DNA of 64,000 bases from Bacillota bacterium (GTDB lineage: Bacteria > Bacillota > Clostridia > Lachnospirales > Cellulosilyticaceae): positions 1-64,000 of the forward strand of contig JAEZJJ010000047.1 of NCBI GenBank assembly GCA_023436395.1, written 5' to 3'. A model generated the notes under the pieces. The model was not told the origin of the DNA and made no database searches. It saw nothing but the letters and a program-made list of their open reading frames with translations. The translations under genes were made by a program, and so were the position numbers. Shown in pieces: positions 45,008 through 53,303 of this stretch. Within the stretch, counting starts at the first letter, position 1. Each line of letters opens with the position of its first letter.

Positions 45008-45172
45008 TATCATTCCTCCATTAGCAATATATATTATTGAAAATTCAGTTTATTTTGATTATATCATATAAAGTTAGTGTACTGTACTTGTTTTAGTAAA
45101 CTATTCTTATTTTAATAACAATTACAATTCTTGATTATAATTTAAAAACCTTTTATAGCACTAATACACAAA

Positions 45173-45213
45173 AGCAGTATTTATATTTGCTTTTTACAAA
45201 TATAAATACTGCT
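45173..45213 (-). terminator. Terminator of the sigma/anti-sigma operon
   Basis: Perfect 16-bp stem 45173-45188/45198-45213 in the gap downstream of the anti-sigma gene; the minus-strand arm is followed by TTTTGTG. Confidence 0.75.
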
Positions 45214-45264
45214 CTTAACTTAGTGACATTCCCCTCAAGGTAGGATTCCTAGCTTCTGTTTCTA

Positions 45265-46089
45265 TTATTTCTGAGTATCAATAATAGCTTTGGCCATATC
45301 TACTAATTCCTTTTCTGTACACTGATGACCACCTCTTGGCATAAGGTAATAGTAGATACCATCTTCCTTCCACTTAATAGATTGGTTTTGCTCCTCCCTC
45401 TTATTAGCAGGAATTTTTGCTAACTCATCCGCTTCCATAAGTACAAAACTTAATTCCCCATTATCTATTTTCTTTTGGTCCTCTGCTGTTGGTTCATAGT
45501 CTACACTAACACATCTGCTTATATAGTCAGAAAAATATAGTGTCACACCGTAATCTACTTCTATTTCCTTTTCACCTGTGTGATAATCAAAACCATGATC
45601 TATGTCTGATGCATGAAATGTAAGTATAGGAGTATGAGCCTTGTCCTTTTTGCTATAGTACCTTAATGTGAATTCATTTCCTTCAACTCCTTTTTTATTA
45701 CACTTATCTATAAGTTCCCCTTTTTCCAAGCTAGCCATAGCAAATGTATATCCCCCTGGTAGTTCTTTGGCAAACTTAGGAACGAAATCTCCCTCTTTTT
45801 TCAGCTGTTCTTGACTTGGTACTTTCTCATAAAAATTAAGTGATTTTCTTTCCCAACTGACTGTACCAAGACTACTTGCCAATATTGTTCCAGATGTTAA
45901 TACCCCTAATATTATTGCAATTAAGACAGCTTTTGTACCTATTTTCCCTTTTCTCATATCCTCATCTCTCCCTTTAATATAAATTTGTTCTCTTATTCTA
46001 TTATAAAGATCTTTATCCTCTTCTATTTGCTTTGCTTCTCGGATCAAGGCACACCTTATTAAATCATCTTCATTTTTTGACCATCTCAT
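45265..46089 (-). CDS. Membrane anti-sigma factor with DUF4367-like outer domain
   Basis: 274 residues: a cytoplasmic N-terminal segment of about 50 residues that would bind the sigma factor, one membrane helix (TKAVLIAIILGVLTSGTIL), and an extracytoplasmic domain of about 200 residues whose C-terminal part (GYTFAMASLEKGE, IYYYLMPRGGHQCTEKELVD) resembles DUF4367. Its gene overlaps the sigma gene by 4 nt, so they are made together. It probably senses envelope conditions and releases the sigma factor. Confidence 0.82.
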   Translation of the reverse strand: MRWSKNEDDLIRCALIREAKQIEEDKDLYNRIREQIYIKGRDEDMRKGKIGTKAVLIAIILGVLTSGTILASSLGTVSWERKSLNFYEKVPSQEQLKKEGDFVPKFAKELPGGYTFAMASLEKGELIDKCNKKGVEGNEFTLRYYSKKDKAHTPILTFHASDIDHGFDYHTGEKEIEVDYGVTLYFSDYISRCVSVDYEPTAEDQKKIDNGELSFVLMEADELAKIPANKREEQNQSIKWKEDGIYYYLMPRGGHQCTEKELVDMAKAIIDTQK

Positions 46090-46649
46090 AAGCTTGTCAC
46101 CTGCTCCCCTTTATTAATATATCTTTCTTGTATTAAATACTTCTTTAGTTGCTTTCTAGCACTATTTAACCTGGATTTTACCGTTCCTTCCAAACACCCC
46201 ATGACCTTGGCAATCTCTTTGATGGATAGTTCGTTATAATAATAGAGAATGATCGTTGTCTGTTTTTTGTAATCCATTCTTTTGATTTGACTTATTAAAA
46301 AAGATGATAGGTCACTTTGCTCATAAGGGTCAGCCCATATCTTTTCTATATCTTCTAGTTTTTCATCTTCTTCAGCACAAATGAACCTGCTTTCCTTTTT
46401 AATATGTCGCCAAGCAGTCCTGCGTAGAATTTGATAAAACCATGTTCTAAAATACTCCGTCTGCTTCAATTGGCCAATTGATAGAAAGCATTCTATAAAA
46501 GTTTCCTGAACAATATCCTTAGCCATATTCTCACTACTTGTCAGTAAATAGGCCATCCGAAGTGCTTTCTTTTCATATGTATAATACAACTCTTCAAAGG
46601 CTGTCATATCTCCCCTTTGAACTTTTTTTATTGCTTCCTGTTCATCCAA
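46086..46649 (-). CDS. ECF-family RNA polymerase sigma factor
   Basis: 187 residues with region 2 (TAFEELYYTYEKKALRMAYL, then DIVQETFIECF) and region 4 (LYYYNELSIKEIAKVMGCLE then GTVKSRLNSARKQLKK). The open frame extends to 46715, but homology starts at a TTG at 46649 that lies seven bases after GGAGG; I take this as the start. Cotranscribed with its membrane anti-sigma partner. Targets are unknown. Confidence 0.88.
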   Translation of the reverse strand: MDEQEAIKKVQRGDMTAFEELYYTYEKKALRMAYLLTSSENMAKDIVQETFIECFLSIGQLKQTEYFRTWFYQILRRTAWRHIKKESRFICAEEDEKLEDIEKIWADPYEQSDLSSFLISQIKRMDYKKQTTIILYYYNELSIKEIAKVMGCLEGTVKSRLNSARKQLKKYLIQERYINKGEQVTSL

Positions 46650-46751
46650 CCCATTTCCTCCTTGCCTCGATGCGCATCTATATATATAGTGCCACCCTAG
46701 AATGCAATGGTTCATTTTTATTTTTAGTAAAGTATTTTTGCCTCCTAAAAA

Positions 46752-46794
46752 GGGTTATTTCAAGCACTTTTCATAAAAAGCCATGTAATAACCC
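46752..46794 (-). terminator. Terminator of the YczE-like gene
   Basis: 8-bp stem GGGTTATT/AATAACCC (46752-46759/46787-46794) with partial inner pairing; on the minus strand it is followed by TTTTT. Confidence 0.65.
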
Positions 46795-46834
46795 CTAGAG
46801 TCCCTTACTATTCTATTTATTTTTAAGCTATGTA

Positions 46835-47521
46835 CTAAGCATCCAATCTCGGGAAAAACCAACCAATCAGTTTCTCACTCTTTGGAAGGAAAAACTGTAC
46901 GATTGGTCCTGTTAGAATAGCTGCCACTACTGTTCCAATCCCCAGTGTACCACCCAGTAAGGTTCCAACCATCACAAACACCACATCACAAGCAATCCTT
47001 ATCCAGCGAAACTTCACCATATGATACTCTGATATTTTATCTGTTAGTATGATAGCTACTAAATCATTTGGACCAGTACCTGAATTACTCTTTATTACAA
47101 TGGACATACCAAAAGAAAGAATAACACAACCCAGGAGCATGACAATGATTCGAATGGGCATTGAGGATGCTGCTGATATCAAATCCCCTAGACACCAATT
47201 AAAAAAGTCGATAATCCAGCCACCACAAAATGCACAGACTACTGTTCCTGGTTTTACATAGCCTTTTGTAGTAAACAACATCAGTACCATTAAGATAATA
47301 CATATGGCCACATGGCAAGTGCCAATGCTGATACCCACTACCCCTGAAAGTCCTTGTACAAAAATAGTAAAGGTATCCGTGCCCAGCTCTGTGATTAAAA
47401 AAAGTGTAACTCCCAAATGGGCAATAGTCAGCCCAATAAAAAGGGTAAATAACCCCTGTGCCCACTGCGTTAAAGTTCGTTTTGATGTATCAACTGCAAA
47501 TTGTTCCTGTTTTTTACTCAT
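46835..47521 (-). CDS. YczE/YyaS-like membrane protein
   Basis: 228 residues with five membrane helices and the family patterns LGTDTFTIFVQGLSGVVGIS, SGTGPNDLVAI and a C-terminal GTLLGGTLGIGTVVAAILTG. YczE-like proteins are widespread in Firmicutes; transport or regulatory roles have been suggested but not established to my knowledge. No coupled neighbour: the sigma operon downstream and the BlaR1-type gene upstream are separate. Confidence 0.8.
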   Translation of the reverse strand: MSKKQEQFAVDTSKRTLTQWAQGLFTLFIGLTIAHLGVTLFLITELGTDTFTIFVQGLSGVVGISIGTCHVAICIILMVLMLFTTKGYVKPGTVVCAFCGGWIIDFFNWCLGDLISAASSMPIRIIVMLLGCVILSFGMSIVIKSNSGTGPNDLVAIILTDKISEYHMVKFRWIRIACDVVFVMVGTLLGGTLGIGTVVAAILTGPIVQFFLPKSEKLIGWFFPRLDA

Positions 47522-47608
47522 ATCTTTCCCTCACCTCGTATCCTATTTCTTACTCCTTGTATGAGATAGCCAACTACCCTTTTATTATACAGTAGTTTAG
47601 GTTATTTC

Positions 47609-49453
47609 TCATTCTATAGTTTCTGTTTGCATTAATTTAAAGATGATTCCACTGGTTATACCAGAGCCCCATACCTTATCAGATGAAGCTTCAGCATCAA
47701 ATACCAAGTGGTCATCCACCATGTCAAACACATAAGTATAACTGCCATCTTCTGTCTTTAGTGTTAAGCGATTATCACTCATTGTATATTGGCCATGTCC
47801 AATGTAACTACTGATAGGTGAAAAGGAAAACAAGAACTCACCATTATCATAAAGTGAAATGGTGGCTATATGTAGGTGATCAACAGAAGGCTCTTCCCCT
47901 GAATTTGATAAATCATAAAGTGAAGCAGATTCTGTATGCAGGGTTTCTATATCTCTAAAAACATACGTACGAATCAGCTTATTCGAGCTAGAACTCTCAT
48001 CTTTAACCATCTCAATATCTCCATTAATATTGGCAAGGTGCCCTACTTCCAGTAATTCATCACTATTGTAGCGGTGCTTATTTACCATTAGGTTGCCATC
48101 TTGTAAAAACAAACTATAGTCGAATTCTCCCCTCTTAGAAAGCTCATAGCTCACTCCTTTCGCATAATCAAAAACAATGATGCGATTGTCAATCATTCCG
48201 AAGCCCACGCTAATAGTAGAACAGATTTCCGGTTTACCATCCCCAGTCAAATCACGAAAGAAAGCATTCCAGATAGGCATCCCTGTAAATAATTCAGTTT
48301 CTTTCCCTTTATGGATTGAAATCATCCCATAAGGTGTCCAGCGAAAAGTGATCCCAGGATAGTCCGAAATTTCTGTTTCCAAGCTACCCTCCCAAGGCAT
48401 TGGAGAGTCATGCAAATAATCAAACCATTTTGTGACCGTAACACTATCTCTCTCTGATTCCGGGTTTATCTTAAGCTGTATTGGCTTTGTCTGATTGTTC
48501 TTAGGCGTTATAGGATTCTTAACTGGATTTGTCAAAAAACTTACTGCTGCTAAAACATAAACAGTAATAGCCGCAATAATTATCCAAAAGATTGGTTTTT
48601 TATAGTTCAGAACGGCTTTAATCCTTTCTTTAACTCTCACTTCGCCAAAGGCTAGGGGACAAGCCATAATCATCCTATTGGAAATACTGCAGGAAAGTAA
48701 TGTCTCAGAATAAGCAATCCTATCCTCCTTGCCCATTTTGCTAATGACCTTTTCATCACTGGCAAGCTCAATATCACGGCAAAATAAAATATACCCTAAC
48801 CAACACAGTGGATTGAACCAGTAGATGATAAGCAGCAAATACCCTAGGGGTTTCCACCAATAATCACGGCGTTTTAAATGAGCCACTTCATGAGCAATTA
48901 CATGGGTTTGCTGTATTTCATTCAGTGTGGAAGGAAGGTAAATACGTGGTTTAATAATGCCAAGAATAAATGAGGTTTGGATATCATCACAAATCCATAG
49001 ATTGTCTCGGATATTGAGGGATACCCTCACCTTTTTCCGTAGTCTTAAGAAGCTAAAAATAGCATAAATCAATAGGGTGGCTATACCCATTAGCCAAATA
49101 TAAGAAGCTATAAGCGTCCATACTTGCAAAGGATTAACACTAGCTACTGGTTCTGGTGAAAACGAATGGATTAACATAGGATTCACAGTACTATTGAGCA
49201 CTTCAATACCACTATGAATAGTGGGTTCTTGTGCATAGAGGATATCTGGGCTTATAACCTCCCCACTAGGCATCAAGCTTAGAGTGCTTTCAAAAGAAAA
49301 AGGACAAATTAAACGAATAGCTACTATCACCCAAAGAACGCAGGATAGCCACCTTGGAACCTTCTTTAATAAATAGTGAAGTATAACTACTGCCAAAATG
49401 GGCCAACTTGCCATAATGCTCCTATTCAATACTCTAAGAAAAATAACTTCCAT
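47609..49453 (-). CDS. BlaR1-type M56 membrane metallopeptidase/sensor
   Basis: 614 residues: four membrane helices, with a zinc-protease loop bearing HEVAH at residues 188-192 and a downstream ELASDEKV glutamate, then a long extracytoplasmic part (about 330-614) that is not a penicillin-binding sensor. M56 proteins of this kind detect cell-wall stress and cleave the BlaI-type repressor. It starts 3 nt after the BlaI-type gene, with AAGGAG before the ATG, so the pair is one operon. Confidence 0.87.
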   Translation of the reverse strand: MEVIFLRVLNRSIMASWPILAVVILHYLLKKVPRWLSCVLWVIVAIRLICPFSFESTLSLMPSGEVISPDILYAQEPTIHSGIEVLNSTVNPMLIHSFSPEPVASVNPLQVWTLIASYIWLMGIATLLIYAIFSFLRLRKKVRVSLNIRDNLWICDDIQTSFILGIIKPRIYLPSTLNEIQQTHVIAHEVAHLKRRDYWWKPLGYLLLIIYWFNPLCWLGYILFCRDIELASDEKVISKMGKEDRIAYSETLLSCSISNRMIMACPLAFGEVRVKERIKAVLNYKKPIFWIIIAAITVYVLAAVSFLTNPVKNPITPKNNQTKPIQLKINPESERDSVTVTKWFDYLHDSPMPWEGSLETEISDYPGITFRWTPYGMISIHKGKETELFTGMPIWNAFFRDLTGDGKPEICSTISVGFGMIDNRIIVFDYAKGVSYELSKRGEFDYSLFLQDGNLMVNKHRYNSDELLEVGHLANINGDIEMVKDESSSSNKLIRTYVFRDIETLHTESASLYDLSNSGEEPSVDHLHIATISLYDNGEFLFSFSPISSYIGHGQYTMSDNRLTLKTEDGSYTYVFDMVDDHLVFDAEASSDKVWGSGITSGIIFKLMQTETIE

Positions 49454-49456
49454 AAC

Positions 49457-49822
49457 TTACTCCTTTCCCGCAGCTCTATCAATCATGTGGCGAATCTCAG
49501 TGGCCTCCTCTTGTGATAAGGTTTTTCTCTGAGTGAAGGCAGCAATAAATGCTGGAAGTGATCCATCAAAGGTCTCTTCCACAAATTGTTCACTCTGCAC
49601 AGCATAAAATTCTTGGCGAGATAAGAGGGATGATACCGTCCCCCCCTCATTTTTAAAGATCCCTCGATCACACAACCTCCGTAATATAGTGTAGGTTGTG
49701 GACTTGTTCCAGCTTAATTCTTGTTCACAGCGTTTTACTAGCTCACGACTATGCAGTGGCTCATTATTCCAAATAATATCTGCAAAGCGTGATTCTACTA
49801 CTCCAAGTTTCATTTCAGACAT
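49457..49822 (-). CDS. BlaI/MecI-type repressor
   Basis: 121 residues, winged helix: LGVVESRFADIIWNNEPLHS, recognition helix WNKSTTYTILRRLCDRG, and a C-terminal dimerisation helix. It is expected to repress its own operon until the M56 partner cleaves it. GGAGG eight bases before the ATG. A perfect-arm palindrome with BlaI-like TGTAAAC/GTTTAC half-sites lies 31 nt upstream. Confidence 0.9.
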   Translation of the reverse strand: MSEMKLGVVESRFADIIWNNEPLHSRELVKRCEQELSWNKSTTYTILRRLCDRGIFKNEGGTVSSLLSRQEFYAVQSEQFVEETFDGSLPAFIAAFTQRKTLSQEEATEIRHMIDRAAGKE

Positions 49823-50148
49823 AATATATCCCTCCAGGTCAGTCTACTTCCTGTAAACTAATTATAGTTTACTCCTTGTAAACAGAAATTTCAATACTAT
49901 TACAAAATTTTTACATTTTTATGTTACTAATGTGCACTTGAGACTTTTACCTATAACATTCTACTTATTCATCACTCCACTAATTGGTTTAAGATTAATC
50001 TCCCTTTTAGCAAGTTCAAACTATTCAGTTATTAAATCTGATTCCAAAATAATACGCTTGCATGCCTCTGGAAAATAAAAAAAGCCCAGGATTCCTGGAC
50101 CTAAAAGGGCATAATATTTGCTAGCATCTTTAGTTAAGCTTAGATTTT
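49823..50148. other. Intergenic region with BlaI operator and a possible gene tail
   Basis: Contains the operator at 49853-49872. At 50021-50148 the minus strand holds an open frame without start (SLTKDASKYYALLGPGILGF, then FPEACKRIILESDLITE and stop) that may be the tail of a lost gene; the same stretch contains a CCAGGA/TCCTGG hairpin and T7, so it could simply be the terminator region of the DUF1295 gene. The rest is AT-rich. Confidence 0.4.
49853..49872 (-). promoter_or_regulatory. Candidate BlaI-type operator
   Basis: GTAAACTA (49853-49860) and TAGTTTAC (49865-49872) are exact inverted arms around ATTA; a further TTGTAAAC half-site follows at 49877. The sequence resembles TACA/TGTA-based BlaI and MecI operators. 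Confidence 0.65.
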
Positions 50149-50964
50149 CTATGCTACTAACCATTTATATTTTTCCACGCTATACAATGGAATGAATGGT
50201 AAAAGAATAGGTGTCTTCTTTATGTATGCTTGATATTCTGCATTGGTGCCATAATTCTTATTTTGCCTTATTTCTATTCTTCTAGTTCCACTAAACATAA
50301 TATAAATGATACAGATATATCCAAGAGATGCGGCTATCCACTGCCATACCCCCTCATAAATGTTTACTCCTGAAATAAATACACCTGTCCAAAATATTAA
50401 TTCTCCAAAGTAATTAGGGCAACGTACTATTTTATATAGCCCCGTATCACAGAAACGTGTTGGATTCTGCTTTTTGAGCTTAGCCTTTTGTGCATCAGCT
50501 ACAGATTCTATCACAATGCCACCTACCATAATAATTACTCCAACTATACAAAATGCATCTGTCTTTGCTCCATTTTGTAAACGGAAAAACAAGGGTGAAA
50601 TCTGTAATGTGTAAAGTAAGGCACAACTCATCCAAATCATTACCTTCGATACCATTTTGACAGCACTACTATCCTTTATTTCTTTTCCTACAATACTATG
50701 ATAAGATGCACTTTTTAGCTCTCTAGCAAGTAAATACCCACCTAGTCTACCACCATAAATCACCAATAATGCACTCCCTATTATAGTTCCTATACTTAAA
50801 TCATTAAAAAATAGGATAGGAATAGCAATTCCCATTGTGGCAATAGAAAATCCATATCCTAAGGAAATAAAATAAATATATCTATAGAATCCAACTGAAC
50901 AAACTACTAATGCAATTGCTATTAATATCAGATAATTAAATGAAAATGTACTTGTAAAATCCAT
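50149..50964 (-). CDS. DUF1295 membrane protein (steroid reductase/ICMT-like fold)
   Basis: 271 residues, about seven membrane helices. The C-terminal half carries the DUF1295 signature: CDTGLYKIVRCPNYFGELIF, a tryptophan/glycine-rich stretch and RIEIRQNKNYGTNAEYQAY near the end, which in related isoprenylcysteine methyltransferases and steroid reductases binds the cofactor. Activity here is unknown. GGGGGGA before the ATG. It is followed on the same strand, 35 nt upstream, by the flavin-binding protein gene, so a two-gene unit is possible. Confidence 0.8.
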   Translation of the reverse strand: MDFTSTFSFNYLILIAIALVVCSVGFYRYIYFISLGYGFSIATMGIAIPILFFNDLSIGTIIGSALLVIYGGRLGGYLLARELKSASYHSIVGKEIKDSSAVKMVSKVMIWMSCALLYTLQISPLFFRLQNGAKTDAFCIVGVIIMVGGIVIESVADAQKAKLKKQNPTRFCDTGLYKIVRCPNYFGELIFWTGVFISGVNIYEGVWQWIAASLGYICIIYIMFSGTRRIEIRQNKNYGTNAEYQAYIKKTPILLPFIPLYSVEKYKWLVA

Positions 50965-50999
50965 AAAAATCCCCCCATATTATAGCTTTAAAAACCTAC

Positions 51000-51500
51000 T
51001 TAACAGCCTAAGAATAGCTTCTCATCTCTCGATTTCATACCATGACCTAATCTTTGAATGTTTTCCGATTCTTCTACCCATTCGCCATCTTTTAAGTAGA
51101 TATTATGGGCTATACCAAACCCCCGTGTAATTTTACCTTTATCAAGTTCAAGTTCGAACATATCAAAATCTAATTTTCTAAGAGCTTTCAACATATTTTT
51201 ATGTTGTCCTTCTCTATAAGCTTCCCAAATATTTTCTGGCACTTCTTCCATCTTTGTTGCTGTTGCAGTAGAAGTTATTTTAACTCTTGAAAATACTGTT
51301 TTTGCAGCTGATTCATCTTCAATAATCATAATAGTTATTTTGGGGTGTTTAATAATGTTATTATAGTGGTCTGCACATCGACTGAGATAGATATATAATT
51401 TGTCTCCTACTTTTATAAAAGGTGCACAACTAATAGAAGGTTCCCCTTCTTCATTTATTGAGCTTATTAGAATTGTTTTTTGCTCGAATATTTTTCCCAT
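51000..51500 (-). CDS. Pyridoxamine 5'-phosphate oxidase-like (HugZ-type) flavin protein
   Basis: 166 residues of split-barrel fold: TILISSINEEGEPSISCAPF (strand and FMN phosphate site), YIYLSRCADHYNNIIKHPKI (the HYNN dimer motif) and the C-terminal KGKITRGFGIAHNIYLKDGE, which is typical of the HugZ/HutZ group that binds haem and FMN. No haem transporter is near, so the role is inferred only from the family. Confidence 0.8.
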   Translation of the reverse strand: MGKIFEQKTILISSINEEGEPSISCAPFIKVGDKLYIYLSRCADHYNNIIKHPKITIMIIEDESAAKTVFSRVKITSTATATKMEEVPENIWEAYREGQHKNMLKALRKLDFDMFELELDKGKITRGFGIAHNIYLKDGEWVEESENIQRLGHGMKSRDEKLFLGC

Positions 51501-51683
51501 ATATAATTCCCCCTGATTAAATAATAACTATTTTATCTATTCTTTCCTTTTAATATTGTTTCATTAGATATTTACAGATTGCTTTTTATAATATTTGTTA
51601 TATTTTATATATTATTATAATAATTATACCTTTTGATCTTTTACCATGTAAAGATTAGATAGCTCATTTTATAAATAAAGTTT

Positions 51684-53090
51684 CTAAATACTAGCTTCTT
51701 TTTTCTTAACAACAAAGAAGGTAATAATGAGTCCTGCTAAAGTTAGTCCAGCTATGGATAAAAACGACACATTCATTCCATGAACATTAGCCTTTATAGG
51801 ATCAGTTATTCCTGAATTGGCACTTGCTTTGCTCATCAATGTCACTATCATAGATGTGCCTATAGAGCCTGCTACTTGCCTTAGTGTGCTAATAGCAGCA
51901 TTTCCATGAGAATAAAATTCTCTTTCCAAAGTATTTAATCCTGAAGTGGTTAGTGGCATTGTAATCATAGATATACCAAGCATCCTTATAGCATAAACGA
52001 CTATAACATAAGTACCGCTCGTATTAGGCGTGAGTATGCCAAATCCTAAAGTTCCAATAGTTAATATAGTTAAACCTGTTAATGCAAGGGCTCTTGCACC
52101 ATACTTATCAAATAATGTTCCTGTAATAGGATTCATAATCCCCATCACAATAGCACCAGGCATTAAAATTAACCCTGAATCAAAGGCTGAAAACCCTTTA
52201 ATATTTTCTAGATACATAGGTATAATTAATTCTGATGAAATTAAAGATGCATAAGTAATCATGACGATAATCGTAGCAAACGTAAAAACTCTACTTTTAA
52301 AAACGCTTAAGCTCAGCATTGGTTCCTTCATCTTGAGCTGTCTTAGAACAAATAGTGCAATGAAGGCAATCCCTAGAATAATAGGTAGATATACAGAGCT
52401 ATCTAGCCAACTAGCATTTCCTGCATTACTAAAACCATAAAGCAATGCCCCAAAACCTATTGTTGATGAAATAAGAGAAAGTATATCTATAGATACTTCC
52501 TTACCTCCTGTTACATTCTTTAATAAAAATGCACCTAATATTAAGTCAAGAATACCAAATGGCATTGTCACATAGAATAAATATCTCCATGGGTAGTGAT
52601 TGATAATCCAACCAGATAAGGTGGGACCAATAGCAGGTGCAAAGGCGATAACGATTCCCACAATCCCCATAGCAAATCCTCTTTTTTCTTTAGGAAAGAT
52701 AATCATAAATACTGTTTGCATGAGAGCTGTCATAATACCACCAGATACCCCTTGTATTAATCTAGCTGTTAACAGCATGGTAAAATTATTAGCAAGAGCA
52801 CCTATAATGGTTCCTGTGGTAAAAAGCCCCATGGCTATGAAAAAAAGACTTTTTGTTTTTAACTTATCGATAAAAAAGGCTGAAAAAGGCACAATAATAC
52901 CCGTTGCAAGCATATATCCCGTACTCAGCCATTGCACTGTCGATAGGCTAATATTCAATTCCTTCATGATATCTGGTAAGGCAACATTCATAAATGTACT
53001 ATTTAAAAAGGTAATAAATGCCCCTAAAAGAAAAACGCCAGCAATTACAACTACATTATACTTGGTATCTTTATTAGATGTTTTAGTCAT
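51684..53090 (-). CDS. MFS drug exporter, DHA2 (EmrB/QacA) family
   Basis: 468 residues, fourteen predicted membrane helices. The first half shows LNSTFMNVALPDIMKELNIS, the D-R motif after helix 2 (FSAFFIDKLKTKS) and motif C (GIVIAFAPAIGPTLSGWIIN), all of DHA2 proton/drug antiporters. The chosen ATG has GGAG seven bases upstream. A perfect 14-nt palindrome in the promoter region suggests local repression by an unlinked regulator. Confidence 0.9.
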   Translation of the reverse strand: MTKTSNKDTKYNVVVIAGVFLLGAFITFLNSTFMNVALPDIMKELNISLSTVQWLSTGYMLATGIIVPFSAFFIDKLKTKSLFFIAMGLFTTGTIIGALANNFTMLLTARLIQGVSGGIMTALMQTVFMIIFPKEKRGFAMGIVGIVIAFAPAIGPTLSGWIINHYPWRYLFYVTMPFGILDLILGAFLLKNVTGGKEVSIDILSLISSTIGFGALLYGFSNAGNASWLDSSVYLPIILGIAFIALFVLRQLKMKEPMLSLSVFKSRVFTFATIIVMITYASLISSELIIPMYLENIKGFSAFDSGLILMPGAIVMGIMNPITGTLFDKYGARALALTGLTILTIGTLGFGILTPNTSGTYVIVVYAIRMLGISMITMPLTTSGLNTLEREFYSHGNAAISTLRQVAGSIGTSMIVTLMSKASANSGITDPIKANVHGMNVSFLSIAGLTLAGLIITFFVVKKKEASI

Positions 53091-53118
53091 CATTTCACTC
53101 CATTAATCTTTCAAAATA

Positions 53119-53132
53119 CTAACTATAGTTAG
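53119..53132 (-). promoter_or_regulatory. Palindrome upstream of the MFS exporter
   Basis: CTAACTATAGTTAG is a perfect 14-nt palindrome 29-42 nt before the exporter start, containing TATAGT that may be the -10 box itself. A repressor of the TetR or MarR type would fit; none is adjacent. Confidence 0.5.
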
Positions 53133-53187
53133 AGTGGCATAATTTCCATTTTTTATTCCATAACAATGCTCTTTTAAAAATCTCTTT

Positions 53188-53243
53188 AAAGAAATAGGGT
53201 CAATACTCTCCTATTCTTAGGACAGTATTGACCCTATTTCTTT
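53188..53243 (-). terminator. Terminator of the methyl-accepting receptor gene
   Basis: Perfect 20-bp stem 53188-53207/53224-53243 with a 16-nt loop, 60 nt past the receptor stop codon; A/T runs suit either strand. Confidence 0.8.
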
Positions 53244-53303
53244 GTTAATCTTAATATAGCTATCATTACTTTAATACTTTAAAACACCTTACTTCATTTC
53301 CAT

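Noticed and set aside
47049..47564. Several overlapping frames around the YczE-like gene
   Set aside because: Only the minus-strand 228-residue frame has a family pattern and helices; the others are shadows.
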